NCBI GenBank assembly: GCA_948567375.1
Contig: OX419756.1
Location: 73,360,333 to 73,424,332 of the forward strand
Length of the DNA: 64,000 nt
Reading direction: 5' to 3'
From: Lunularia cruciata
Lineage: Eukaryota > Streptophyta > Marchantiopsida > Lunulariales > Lunulariaceae
Positions 35,900-48,200 of the stretch are shown in pieces (the stretch's first letter is position 1; every line of letters begins with the position of its first letter). The notes beneath the pieces are model-generated. The model saw only the letters and a program-made list of their open reading frames with translations, made no database searches and was not told the origin of the DNA. The translations under genes were made by a program, and so were the position numbers.

Positions 35900-37519
35900 T
35901 TGCTATAGATACATCCACCTATGTTGCTCCGCTCTATTGCCATCATATGAGGTGGAAGCCTTAGCACCCAAAGTTTTCACAATCTGATCTCCTTTGAGCA
36001 ATGACCATACTAGCCAATCTCTACTCCAACTGCTCAATCCGAGTAACCATATCTATATTAGAAATAAAGGCAAGTATTGCACCTCTACTAGGTATAGATC
36101 CTCTACCACCACCTCTACCACCTTGTCCTCCATCAATTGAAGCTCCTCTACTACCTTCCATAGTAGCCCTACCACTCCGTAATTCTAAGTGTATGTCAAA
36201 GCACCGGTCACTAGTGTGACCAAATCTATGGTAATGCTCACACTGCCTCTATGCTAGCTGTAATGGTATTAGTTCTACTGCCCTAAGTACACTCTCTCCT
36301 ATGGTGAGGTCCACCACAAGTCCAACAAGCAACACCACTACTCACTGGCTGATGCTGCCCCAAAAATGAAGGTAAGGGTCTAGCTCCACTAGGCCTCCAC
36401 TTGCTCCATAAGATCTGGATTATTCACCATATCCTTGAAAACCAACTGGGCGTGATGCACTCTAGAAAAAGTAACAATTGTGGATGAGGTCTCTCTACCA
36501 AATCCCGATGTCACCACTCTCTCTTCCACCATGTTGAGCTCAATACGTTAAGCTAAACCAAAGACCACTGCCAAAGTAGGCAAAGTAGCCTATAACAACG
36601 TAGCATCACGAACTCTACATTGCAACTCCTTGTCCAATATCCCATACCAAAATTGGATTGTTTGGGCCTTAGTAACTCCTTGAGTGAAATTGATCAACCG
36701 CCTCATGCAAGTGTATGCCTCACATAGGCTCTTTCCAACCTCCCGCTAGAACTCTTGCAAGTTCCTCAGCTTGTCAATCCGCACTCCCTGGTAGTTTTGC
36801 CTCAAACATCGGAAGAACTCAACCATGGGGTTAAACCCCAATACCACACCACCTCCTATAGTAGTACCTCCACTCATAGTAGCACTATCTCCAGCTAGTG
36901 CACCTCCACTAGCTCCACCAACACTACTTGAGCTAGAACTTGTGGGTATAGCCAATCTACTCTTGGCAACTAAGCCTGACGTGATGGAGACATAGTTTGG
37001 AGACCAATATTGTCTTTATAACTCAATCTCCTCCAAATGAGCTCTCTTAAACTCATGATAGTCATCCATCGATGGACCCTCCAAATGTTGAAACAACCCT
37101 TTCCATGCCATGAAAGGTGTAAACAAAGTTGAGTTTCACATCTGTTGTAGATCATACCAACTATCAAACTCTTGGATGAAATCATCCAACTTAATGGTAC
37201 CCACTATACCAAAGTAATGCCTATGGCCTTTGGAGGCCCCATAAATCTTGTTCATATCCCACAACAATGGTGCAGACACACCAAGTGCACTCTCAATTGA
37301 ATCAACTCCTATGTCAAACTCCAACTTAGAGTCAATCCCCTTCCTCATTGGGACCAAAGATACAAGCTGATACCAAGCGCTACTCCAAGTAATGTAATAC
37401 CCACTATGTACTACAAGACTAACTCCTTTGGAATCCCCAAAGAACTCCGTCGTAACAAAGTAATCACAACTACAACCACAAACCGGAACCACAAGTACCT
37501 TACCAAGTGCCAACACCAA
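35900..37519 (-). pseudogene. G1 gag with zinc knuckle
   Basis: Frames at 37519-37136, 37185-36970 and 36955-36746 and beyond form a decayed gag. Recognisable: WYDLQQM/MAWKGLFQH, a Ser/Gly/Ala-rich segment (SSSSSVGGASGGALAG), RRLINFTQGVTKAQTIQFWY near 36690-36630, and a CCHC knuckle CWTCGGPHHRREC near 36335-36297. Several stops. Confidence 0.75.
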
Positions 37520-37524
37520 CTAAG

Positions 37525-37567
37525 CACCACCAAGTGCCAATATCCACAAAATTGGCACTTGGTGGTG
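37525..37567. repeat. Perfect 17-bp hairpin near the G1 gag start
   Basis: Arms 37525-37541 and 37551-37567 are exact reverse complements around ATCCACAAA. It lies immediately upstream (minus strand) of the gag frame. Confidence 0.92.
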
Positions 37568-38023
37568 GTGTACCCACAAATATAACTAACTAAGATAACT
37601 ACACTAAGTGAAAGGGTAACCTATAACCTGCCATCACAACATGCACTCTCAATGTCTGTAGATCATCACTTCCTACATCATCAGAGAGAAAAAAAGGTAG
37701 TCTAATTGTTCATCACTCCAGCCTCACTATCGAGAAGCACACTAGAGCACCAATGCTCAAAAGTCAGGGCACTTCACACAAACGTGGTGCACAAATAGGA
37801 AGCATAGAATGGAGGGGGTCCAATCACAAGAAATCTAAACAAAAACACTCTATCTCCTAAAGCAAAATGGGACTAACTCTGCCACCATTTGGCATTTGAC
37901 ATAAGAGAAATTTGTATCTACATCCTAAGCTACCAGGATCACCAAGAATGGGATCAAACTGCCTCTCCTAACCAAAGCTACAAGTGTATAAATAATAGTG
38001 GGCCAGTCACTAGGACAACAAGT

Positions 38024-38097
38024 GAGGGTGGACGAGTTGGCTAGGGCACCAGTCTAAGAACAAGAGATCTAAGCGTCAAACCCTATTGCGCACAATC
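38024..38097 (+). other. tRNA-Leu-like segment in the G1 leader, antisense to the element
   Basis: Plus strand reads GTGGACGAGTTGGCTAGGGC then ACCAGTCTAAGAAC, very like the D-arm and anticodon region of plant tRNA-Leu, followed after about 20 bp by GCGTCAAACCC, a B-box with one base missing. The counterpart in G2 is at 25265-25341. It may be a pol III promoter, a SINE head captured by the family, or chance. Confidence 0.5.
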
Positions 38098-38790
38098 TAG
38101 CAGGATGGGCAGATTTTGCCAAACAATGACCAAGATTTACTCTAAACTAGCTAGCTTCACGCCAACAAGATGGCTTGTTGGGCCTTCATAGCCTCTCATA
38201 GCCCATAGCCCTATGCCTCAAAGCCTCTAAATGCCCAAATGAGGCCTTTCTTCTTACCACTTTGAACCTCTGCCAACTTTGAGACTCTTCTAAATCTAGC
38301 AAAACTCATCCAAATCCAAATCAAAATCTGACATAAACTCCATCAAAAATCTGATGTAAACCCTAAATTTGGTCCACCGCCAAATCCTCTACTAACTCTC
38401 CACCCAAGCCAAACTAAATTAACAAGTTTTTCCAAATCACAAATTCACAAGAATAGGTTCCCAACTCCACCTTCAATTTTACTTTTTGAGCCCAACTTGC
38501 AACAAATTGGTCCTGCCTTCACCTTTTGAGCTCAAAATTACAACCACTATTCAAAAATTGCTCATTCTTTGCTCAAAAACTGCTCCTTCATTGCTCAAAA
38601 ACTGGCCAATGCTTCCACACACCGTCTGCCTTACTGCCAAATCTGCATCAAGCAACGAGCTTTTGCACACCAATGAAAATTTGAACTTTGATTGAGCTAC
38701 CAACGATCCATTGCACTTGGAGATACCACCAACACCTGTAGTTTCTACACCCAATTTTCCCTAGACTTCACTTCTCTGATGTAATCAGAT

Positions 38791-39230
38791 TGTTTACAAC
38801 TCTCAAATCAACTCAACTTAGATGAGTACTTGATTTGTCACTCTAGATTGCCAACAACTAGGCACTAATTACAGTCAAACCACACCCACTCTAGCTAAGA
38901 GAATCAAGGTGATGCTCACCGGCCTCTGTCCACCATAGCCAAGAACTCAAAGCCTCAACATCGGAGAAGTGAGCTCCTTGGAGTTGCACTTTGAAAGTAT
39001 ACCCTTGGACTTGAGCTAGGTCTAAAATCCTAATGGTCTTGCTGATGGCGCACTCGACGGTGCAAATGGTACAAAGTGACGATGGGAGCCCCACCGTGAA
39101 GTCAGTACCCCAAACACAAAATCTGACCGTCAGAAAGTAGTCTATGGGAAAGTGTTGAATACCACTAACTACTATTGCTACAACTCCAATGTACAAGCAA
39201 ATTAGATGCAACACTACAAATGGGGTGACA
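38791..39230 (-). repeat. 5' LTR of Gypsy G1
   Basis: Begins (minus) TGTCACCCC at 39230. The G2 and G3 LTRs align with it. The proposed end TTGTAAACA at 38791 rests on where G3 similarity stops, so it is approximate. Confidence 0.6.
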
Positions 39231-41160
39231 ACTTATAAGATGTAAGTATTCATTTGTCAAAAGTTTAATATTTGATACAAAATATTTTAAACATATATAT
39301 ATTGTATCCAAACATACTTATCTAATTCATTACATACCAAGTCAACAGATAAAGATGACACTTTTTAGCTCTTGTTTTTTTGTTCAAGTAGCTACTTCAA
39401 GTTGCAATGACTTTTTATTATCATCCATCTAATATCACTAGACCTTCATATTATGATGCAAATAGCTAATAATGATTGAGATCATATAATCAAAAATAAA
39501 TACAAGTATGGGGGGTTAACATCATTGATTTAATAAATACATATTTAATATATTTTTTATAAATATATAAAGATGTGTTCCATTTATATGTTCCACAAAC
39601 TCCAACTCCAACTCCAATTTGAGTGTGCAAACCTTCAATTAAGTTTTAAACCAAAATGTTAGAATAATTACAGCTAAAAAATTGAAGGATAACCATAACC
39701 ATCTAAGTTATTAGCATTCAATATATATAGCTAGTGATGGTTATGAAGTGATTATAAAGAACCTATGATGTGATTTAAGTATTAATTCTGCATAATTTAG
39801 AATCTGATTTTAGTATACAATTCTTTCTTGTTATGGTTTCCAATATTTAAGAAACATTTTTTTTTAGTAATAATATCTACTTATGAGAAATAATTTTTTA
39901 ATGATATTCCTCTTATCTCTAAGATTATTCATATTTTACAGAAGAAAATTATAATTCTACAAAGACTTAATATATCTAGCTAGAACACTTCATATTTAAT
40001 TTTAAGTTTCTTGACCTGTGCTAAAAACGATTTCCAACCGAGTTAAATTACTAACCTTAACTTTTCAAGATAATTATTGTATATCATTAAAATAATTCAT
40101 GATGTAGAAGGTGGTATTTGTTTCTGTATAGAACATGATTAGTTATAATAAACCTTAAATATATATAAATTTTTTAAAATATTGTAATATAAACAAGGTT
40201 CCTTTTATACTGAATATTTTGACTTGATTCAAAATGTATTCAATAGAAGATAACTAAATTTATAAATAAATAAATAAATAAATAAATAAAAACATTCATT
40301 TTTATATTAATGTATTAATTAACTTTTAGGTTATCTTTTTAAGCACTCGATGAATTCAGTAAAATATCATCAAACATTCAAATCTATGACTCTAAATAAT
40401 AATAAGAGAAACTTTTACCTTGTTAAAAGAAAAAACCGATTCCTTTACGTCCTAAGGATGTAAGTAGATGTATACTAAGAAATATGATTACCGATGATAA
40501 TAAAGAGTATAACACTAAATATGATAATATTTTTTTAAATTTCAAGGGTTAATTGAATAGACTGAACTCAGTATTTTATCTAAACATATAAAATTGTAAG
40601 CTTTTTCCTCATTTATCTATAAGGTGATTTTATAAATATATAAGGAGCATTCAAGTGGCGTCTCTTATTATACTTCACTTTAATGTAATTCACGTATACA
40701 AGTTTAATATTTATAATTAATCAAATCATTAACTTAAATAGATATGGAGACATGGTTACTTAGCGTTTATTAATCATGATTAGATGATAATTATAATTAT
40801 GATTATGATGAGAGCCTTTTCGCTTAACATGGGTAAAGCATGTTTATATGCTTCGATTTATACCCAAGTGCTCTCACGAACATATGAAAACACCAGTAAT
40901 AGTAATAAATTATATATTTATAAATAAATAAATAAGAGTGATAAAATGGAGAAGCGCATTTCTAACTAAATTACATAAATTATTGTAAGTAAGTCTCAAT
41001 TATGATATTAGAATTATGCTCATTTTCTAATTCTATTGATAGTTATTCATGTGTATTCTTGTCGTGTACGTGTTTGGAAAGAATATCCCTCTTATAAGGA
41101 TATCCTTAGATAAGAATATCTTTCACAAATATCCTTAAGAAAGCGGAAAAGACAAAAGTT
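39231..41160. other. AT-rich intergenic DNA
   Basis: No coding similarity; CpG nearly absent until about 41150, where the PTPA upstream region begins. It includes a (TAAA)n tract of about 27 bp at 40264-40290. Confidence 0.55.
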
Positions 41161-41201
41161 TTGAAGATTACTTTCTCCGAGCACCAAGTGCCACGCAACT
41201 A

Positions 41202-41232
41202 CACGTCAGCACCGGGCAAAAGTAACACGTCA
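41202..41232 (+). promoter_or_regulatory. Paired CACGTCA sites upstream of PTPA
   Basis: CACGTCA occurs at 41202-41208 and 41226-41232, 24 bp apart, about 730-760 bp before the PTPA start. The ACGT core is bound by plant bZIP factors. Function is inferred. Confidence 0.35.
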
Positions 41233-41751
41233 TGATGACCGCTCCCACGCTGGCGATAGATAATTCAAAGACTGCAGTCGAAGGGGAGGGACTGTCGAAA
41301 CTCGCAATGAACACCAGTGGAACTTTAGGTTTAAGGAAGGAATGCGAGCGAGTCGGCCGTGAAGGAATGGGAAAGGGAACGAAGGGAATCGAAGGAGCAC
41401 ATCTGGTTCGATGAGTAGTGAGGATGCAATTACGGAATAGCACTGTTGCCGCTGATGCTTGGACTCTTGAGATAATCAGATTCTACTAGGAGTCGGAGTG
41501 TTGGCGAACGGACTTAAACTTTTCAGTAGAGAAGGTCGTATCGTTGATCTTGGACGACGAATTCCCACGGAATGCTGATTTGAGCGGGAATCGCAGTTTG
41601 CAGATTTTGTTCTAGTGGCCTGATTGCAGGAAATTAGGGATTGGAGGATGGTTTTGAAGTTATTTAGGGGGAGCTTTCATTGTGGTGATGGTTGAGTCGA
41701 AGCGCGCAGTTTGAGCGAGGAAATTCGGAGGTGGAAGTGTTGGAAACACAG

Positions 41752-41888
<137 letters not shown>

Positions 41889-41959
41889 GTGAACGAGAGG
41901 ATGAATGTCGGGGAGCCCCGAGCTCGTCGACGAAGGAAGTAGGGGAAGAACCAGGGATC

Positions 41960-43072
41960 ATGGATCGTTATGGAAATAGCAATCAAGCTGGAGGCGGAGG
42001 AGGTGGTTACAGTGCAGTTGGAGGACTTGGAGCTTGGCCAGGTGCACCTTTTAGCGGGAGAATCAGGGCACCATCTCCTTCTCCCGTGCAAACCATGCCG
42101 CCGGGATCCGCCATGACTTTGGCAGCGCTGGCTCCAGTTCCGCAAGCTCGACCAGTTCCCGTTCTACAGCCTCCCTATGCCTTTGTGGTACCCCGCAAGA
42201 GAATCAATTCGCCCGCGGACATTGAAAGGTTTCATCAATCCGAAGCGGGAAAGACTTTCTTAGGCTTCATCGTAGGGCTTAGTGATTCTGTTAAGGGAAT
42301 GAGGCTCTCTGATTACTGCAGGGAGTCTCCTCTCATTATGTCTATAGTAGGAATTTTGGGGAGGATGAGTGAGTGGGTGGATGAAATACCCCCGAGGCAG
42401 CAGCCTGCGAGGTATGGAAATCTAGCTTTTAGGGACTGGCAAGCTCGGCTGGAACTTCAGGGTCCCAATCTCGTTAAGCAGATTCTTCCGGAGCCTCTTC
42501 AAGAGGCGGTAGTGGAGTTGTTTCCATATTTTCAAGATAGCTTCGGTAATGCAACTAGAATAGATTACGGCACTGGCCACGAGGTGAATTTTGCCGCATG
42601 GTTGTTTTGCTTGGCACGTCTAGGGTTGATCAAGCAGGACGATTATCAAGCAGTCGTTCTCCGCGTGTTTGTGCAATATCTCGATCTTTTGAGGAAGCTT
42701 CAGACAACGTATTGGCTCGAACCTGCTGGTTCACATGGTGTTTGGGGTCTGGATGACTACCATTTCCTGCCTTTCATATTCGGGTCAGCACAGTTGGTGG
42801 ATCACAAGTACATGAAGCCGAAGTCCATACATAACCAAGATATCCTTGACCACTTCTCGAAGGAGTATCTGTACCTTGGGTGCATTGAATTTGTGAAGAA
42901 GGTGAAGAAAGGCCCTTTGGCAGAACACTCACCCATGATCGATGATATTAGTGGGGTTCCCTCGTGGTCAAAGGTAAATGGGGGCATGCTTAAAATGTTC
43001 AAAGCAGAGGTACTTGAGAAAGTGCCTATTATGCAACATTTTATTTTTGGATCGCTCATACCATGGTCTTAG
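41960..43072 (+). CDS. PTPA: Serine/threonine-protein phosphatase 2A activator (PTPA)
   Basis: PP2A chaperone and peptidyl-prolyl isomerase that helps load metal and activate the PP2A catalytic subunit in cytosol and nucleus. From Met at 41960 the protein has 370 residues, against about 390 in Arabidopsis. An N-terminal Gly/Pro-rich extension (1-75) precedes the PTPA fold (about 80-370). Family signatures: RINSPADIERFHQSEAGKTF (81-100), PPRQQPARYGN (144-154), the catalytic loop FGNATRIDYGTGHE (195-208) and VWGLDDYHFLPFIFGSAQL (261-279). The same frame is open upstream to 41711 through the (GA)n tract, which would add an Arg-Glu run; MDRYGNSN is preferred because it begins non-repetitive coding sequence. 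No intron is present. It converges on TIC236. Confidence 0.95.
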   Translation: MDRYGNSNQAGGGGGGYSAVGGLGAWPGAPFSGRIRAPSPSPVQTMPPGSAMTLAALAPVPQARPVPVLQPPYAFVVPRKRINSPADIERFHQSEAGKTFLGFIVGLSDSVKGMRLSDYCRESPLIMSIVGILGRMSEWVDEIPPRQQPARYGNLAFRDWQARLELQGPNLVKQILPEPLQEAVVELFPYFQDSFGNATRIDYGTGHEVNFAAWLFCLARLGLIKQDDYQAVVLRVFVQYLDLLRKLQTTYWLEPAGSHGVWGLDDYHFLPFIFGSAQLVDHKYMKPKSIHNQDILDHFSKEYLYLGCIEFVKKVKKGPLAEHSPMIDDISGVPSWSKVNGGMLKMFKAEVLEKVPIMQHFIFGSLIPWS

Positions 43073-45231
43073 AATGAAGTAAATTACTCATTATGGTATT
43101 ACGTCTTTTGATTCTTTTGATTGTTCTCTACTTCTCTTTGATTCCCGTGATCGTGGGTGCCGGTGTGTACAATGCACAATGCCATGTTCTGTAAATTATT
43201 GTCATCTTTTACTTAGGTCCGATCTCTTCGATAGTAGTAGGTAATGACTTGGGCTGTCAGTGACGTGACAGCCGCAACGATGATGGGGGGCGTAATGAAG
43301 AAGTGCAAATTTGGAGCTTCTTGTTTTGTAAAGCATTTTCCTTTCTGGAGGGTGATGGTGTTTTTGACGAATGAAGCCTTTTATATAAAGTACTAGATGA
43401 AGTGTTTACAGTCCAGAGATTCCCCAGGCTCCCTGATGAAGCTAAACTCACGATTGCCGAAGACTGATTGAGGATCTATTGAGGATTTTGTGAGGACGTG
43501 GTGGCAGATTTTCCCGCTGAACACGACTCACCTAGCTAGTACGCGTTTGGAGTTGTGCTTTGTCTATCTTTGTGGTCTCTACACCTTATGTAGCGACTCC
43601 TTCTCCATTGCTCACACTTCCTAACTGGAGCCTGGAAATTGCTGGATTGGAAGTGCCGTGCTACACTCCTTTAGGTGTCCGATGTCTCTTCGTAGCCTCT
43701 GTTTGTTGTTGGTTTTAATGATGAGGATTGAACATAGGGTGATGACACTGATGAGTATGTCCGATCGAACTTGAATGCAGCACGGATTTTGACCATTCGT
43801 GCGCCATTTGGTTCTCGATCTCCTTAACAGTAAAGGATACGAGTTGATGACGATTACCTACGAGGAGGGTCCCTAGAAATGAACAGCCGACGGTCGAGTT
43901 GGGGTCGACGTTCCTTTCATTCATTGTTCACATGAATTGAGCATCGTCCACCTACCGGTGTGAGAATGAGTGCCGCTGATGTAAATTATTTAGAGTAGCA
44001 ATAGCTATTGTGCTCCTGCTGTCAATGGAGACGCTTCAAAGTACTTGTACTAGTTTCATCTCGAATGGCCTGGCGGCGGATACCGCGGATACTGTGTTCG
44101 AGTAGTACCTCTTCAGTCAAATATTCCCCCTAACCCTGATACCTCGGAAAGAGTTCCAGGCACGCCACGTTTACTCTAATGAGTTGCGAGTTGCGAATCC
44201 AAGAAATTTGTCCTATTTATCCCTCGCTAGTACAATTGTACAACGAAGTTTTGCACAATTCACTATCTGCGCTGCATCGCATATTTTTGGGAGGTGAAAT
44301 CTGCGGAAATTACGGAGAAGGATGTAAAGTCGTGGTGTGCCAGTGAAAAGTGAGCAGTCCAGTGCGAATTGATGCTCATTACAAGCCAGCTGGACTACTG
44401 TCATACGTTGGGGAAATAACTGGGTCAGAAAATCGCACGATCTTGCGGCAGCTACACATCAATGCGGAAGTCCCAAGCGAAACACAAAGCGCATTAGTTC
44501 TTGCCACGACTATCCCAGAAGTTAGAAAAGACTTCCTCTCTACGAAGAGAGATACTCACAGAACTTCTCATAAAGATAGGCAAGAGCTTTAGGGATATAA
44601 TCACAGAACTTGTCATACACAGCTCGTACACTAGAGGCACAATGACTTCAATCATTTTGCACCAATGACCCAACCAATGCGCAAGTTGTCGAGTGTCACG
44701 TACTCAGAATGCCTTTGGTAGTAAGTTCCAATCGCTTGAATAAATATCATGGTACAAAATACCCAGTTTTGAGGATGAAAAACTGGGCACTGTAGCGACC
44801 GCTTACATGTGCTGAAAATTACCCCAGAACTACGGCAAATTTCGGTTAGTCATCGAAGTCTCAGTACAAAGTCACCCGGCTTAGTGGCAGGTGACGTCAA
44901 TCTAGTATGGCGGAAGGGCATTGAAAAGATAAACTGTAGGACCTCGTCCAATCGAGCCATGTACACTAAAGTTTCTGGTGACCCTAAAAAGGTGCGAATC
45001 CTATCGAGAGATTCAGTTGCAAAGTCAAGTTAATTGACAGAGTTGGGAATTGAGTGGTAGGGTAGTTTTCAAGGAGAATACTCAAACTTGATAGTGGGAC
45101 AAAAAATGTGTAGGATATATACCCCAAAAGACAGAGCCGTTCTTTCGAGGCCTACCGATCTATTATACGTACAACGAGGGGGGAGGGGTCATATCTAGGA
45201 GGAAGAAAAATCACAAAGTCTGTACAATAGA
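43073..45231. other. Intergenic region between convergent PTPA and TIC236
   Basis: Normal CpG content and no transposon similarity. It should contain both 3' UTRs. No conserved coding segment found among its short frames. Confidence 0.6.
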
Positions 45232-48200
45232 TTAATTTTGGGATGTGGCAGAATATTCAAAAAGCAACCGGTTGTCTACTGAAGGAATAGAGGAAAACAA
45301 TAATCGCAGTTTGCTATTCAGTTGATACAACAGAGTCCATTGCGTGGCCATTTCGGACTCCTTCAACTGTCGCACTACTGACGCCTGCGAGGCCGCTGAA
45401 ATCCAGTCAGTTATAAACACTCAAAGTAGTGTGGTTAATCAAAACTGCAATAAATTAGTACGCATGAATGAGATCACAAGCTGCGATCATGCAATGTGTT
45501 TATCTGCGTAACATCCTCACGGCTATCATCCAGAGAAAAAACTTTTCAAATTACGGTTGAGAACAGTTACCTGCAAATGCTTACCCAGCTGCACTTCAAC
45601 TTCTGCTCCAAATGACAGATTGGCAAGAGATTTGAAAGGATCTGTGGTCGGATCCAAGGAAAGTAGGTTGGGGATTTGAGGGGCTGATACTAGGCGCCAT
45701 CGAGCCTGCCCAAACTCTCCCTTGGTTTCGATCCGGGGCATCAGAGTCTCCACTGTTGCAGCAGCAAGTTTCTTAAATGCAAGCTGCCCATCACCTTCTA
45801 GGAGAGACTCTGCAAGTTGGCTCTCGAACACTCGTGCAGCCTGGAGTGTCCATATGAAAGGTGGTAAAAATCCAGACGAAGCAAATTAAGTGCACGAGTA
45901 TGCGCAGGTCCGCATCAATTTCTACCATAACTTGCTCAAACGTTTATATTCCAGACAAATTCCTTCTAACGTGTAAATCCCGCAGCAGAAGGCAACACGG
46001 AGCAAGACAAGCTGTCCGTGTTGTTGCTCCAGGGAAGCAGCACGAAGAGAATGAAAAGAGTTCTAAAATCCAAGGGGGAAAATATCTGGAGCTAACAGTG
46101 GGAAACTCAACCAATTTTCACGTATTTAACAACTACTCGAGCAAGCCAAAACTGCTTTCAAGTGAATAACAGTTCATGGCTATCTTGTGAGGTAAAATCT
46201 CAGCCACGATGACAGCATCGTCTTACCTAGCTGGCTCAAGGAACTGAACAATGAATCCACATGAAACAGGTCCAAGTGAAAGCTAGAGAATAGGTAAACA
46301 CGCGCAGTCAATACCTCCATGCGTGTTAAGGCGTCTTGTTCTCCTGAGCGTGTAGAGCTGACAACTATGTTGTCCTGCCAATTTCTAGCTCGCCCTTGCA
46401 CTTTTAGCTGCCAGTCCGCACCAATCAAGGCCAAATCCAAGCTAGGGTCTAGACCTTGCTCCGGCTCAAATTTTGCCCTGTTTGGATGATCCTTGTTCAG
46501 CCTCACCTGCAATACGTCTGGTCTAAGTTCTGATACGCGAAAACGTTCCATCCTTCCATGATCTGTTTATACCAGCCAGCGACTGAGGACGCTAAAATTA
46601 TTTGCAAACCATCACTCGTTCCAAGTCAATCCTTCTCATATTGATGTAGGCAAGGAATTTGTAAGAACATACCTGGGTGGCGACCAGATTGACATCACCA
46701 TTTTCGAAAGTTAAGGTGCCCCTCGGCCTTACACGAAGAGGATCCGCGTATCCATTTAGTTCCAATTCTCCACTGACGGCAAAGTTGAGGATAAGTGGAT
46801 AAACCATCCTCAATTCTGGACCCAATACAAGTTTTAAACCGCGTAGTCGAACGTCTATAGGTAAGGGACCGATGCTCTTTCCATCTTTTACATCTTCTGG
46901 AGTCAACATAAACGAAAGGTTGATTTAGTTTCACCTCAGAAGAGAGCTGCACAATTCATATGAAGGTGTTCTTTGATAACCAAAAGAATAAACAACACGT
47001 ACCTGGGGCTTGGCTGACAAGCTGCTCTGGTAGGGGAAATATATCAGCACCGTAACGAGCAACACTTGATGCAGCAGCCATCCAACTGTATCCTCCTCCT
47101 GGTGGACTGCTAGATATAGTTGAAGGCGGGGCACTATTGCCCTTCTCTTGCGAAAGGTATGCTTCGCCATGACTGAGCTTTATCATACCCGTCACTTCTG
47201 GTTCAAGTAGAGTACCCATCAGTCGCACTTGAGTGTTTACCTGGCCACTAATATCCGACAGAAAATTTTTACTCAGAACAACACTTAGCAAATCCGCTCT
47301 CTGCGTACGCCATGCGAGGCATACAAGACAATTAATCTTGGGAAACTGCATTTATCATGCCTATGGGCAGGCGTTGTCAAATTGAAAGAAATCCAAAACG
47401 ACGAGTTGACTACTCTTGACTAAGTTACTGGCAAGTAGTTGATAAATGTTACAAGTTGATAGACGTAGAGTTACCTGAAAGAATTCTTGGCCCGCACTTC
47501 TAGATGTTCAGTCTTCACTTCGATGGCATCTCCGTTCGTAAAAATACCAGCTTCCTTGAGAGGCAACTGGCCCTTGACTTCCACTAGACCCCTACGTCCA
47601 ACTCGCCCTTCTAACCCTTCGACAAAAAGCTGGTTATTCTTTACACGAATAGTGCCCCCCATGTTCGATAAGGGTCGCGGAAGGACCGGAGACGATATAG
47701 CAACCTTGTGGAAAACGGCGGTCCCATCTGCAGTTGGCTGTTGGGCAGTACCTCTGACCTAAAGAGGAACCAAGAGAAAATCAGAATACGCTAAATTCGT
47801 TGAACTTTCCAAGTTTGGATGCAATACCATTACCGGCGCACCATGGTTGAGAGTTTTGCACGCTGAATGTACAGGGAGCGTAGAGATAATTTCGCATCCC
47901 CGTGGAATTTGAGGTTTTCCCCTTTCTCCAGACTGCAATGTCATCAAGCTATGTCCATATTGGAGTGAGCGTAACTTAAGCTGGCAAAAAGTCAAGGAGG
48001 TATTCTTAAAAACTGATATGAGCCCCTATAGAGTGATGGAGTACAGAACCCGTCGTATACAACCCGGTTCCATCATACCCACGTCTGACCAGACTTAATT
48101 CTGACATTTGAAAGTAACGTAGTAAGAACTTTCACAACTGTCAGCTACATAAAGAGGTAAGCATACATTTGCCCGCAGACAAGGATTGGTACCATTGTCA

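Larger units (their letters stand above)
29220..39230 (-). mobile_element. Ty3/Gypsy element G1 with PHD finger
   Basis: The most complete Gypsy copy. On the minus strand: 5' LTR (39230-38791), long leader, gag (37519 to about 35900), protease (about 35300), reverse transcriptase (32960-32430), RNase H (32280-31850), integrase (31420-30822 and 30144-29870), PHD-type finger and stop at 29502. The order RT-RNase H-integrase places it in Ty3/Gypsy. The 3' LTR is missing: similarity stops near 29220. T2 copy B is inserted in the integrase. CpG is commoner than in G2, suggesting a younger copy. Confidence 0.88.

Noticed and set aside
38024-38097. Functional tRNA-Leu gene
   Set aside because: No acceptor-stem pairing and no intact T-arm; B-box has a missing base.
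29220-39230. G1 as an active retrotransposon
   Set aside because: Stops and frameshifts in every domain, an LTR in the integrase and no 3' LTR.
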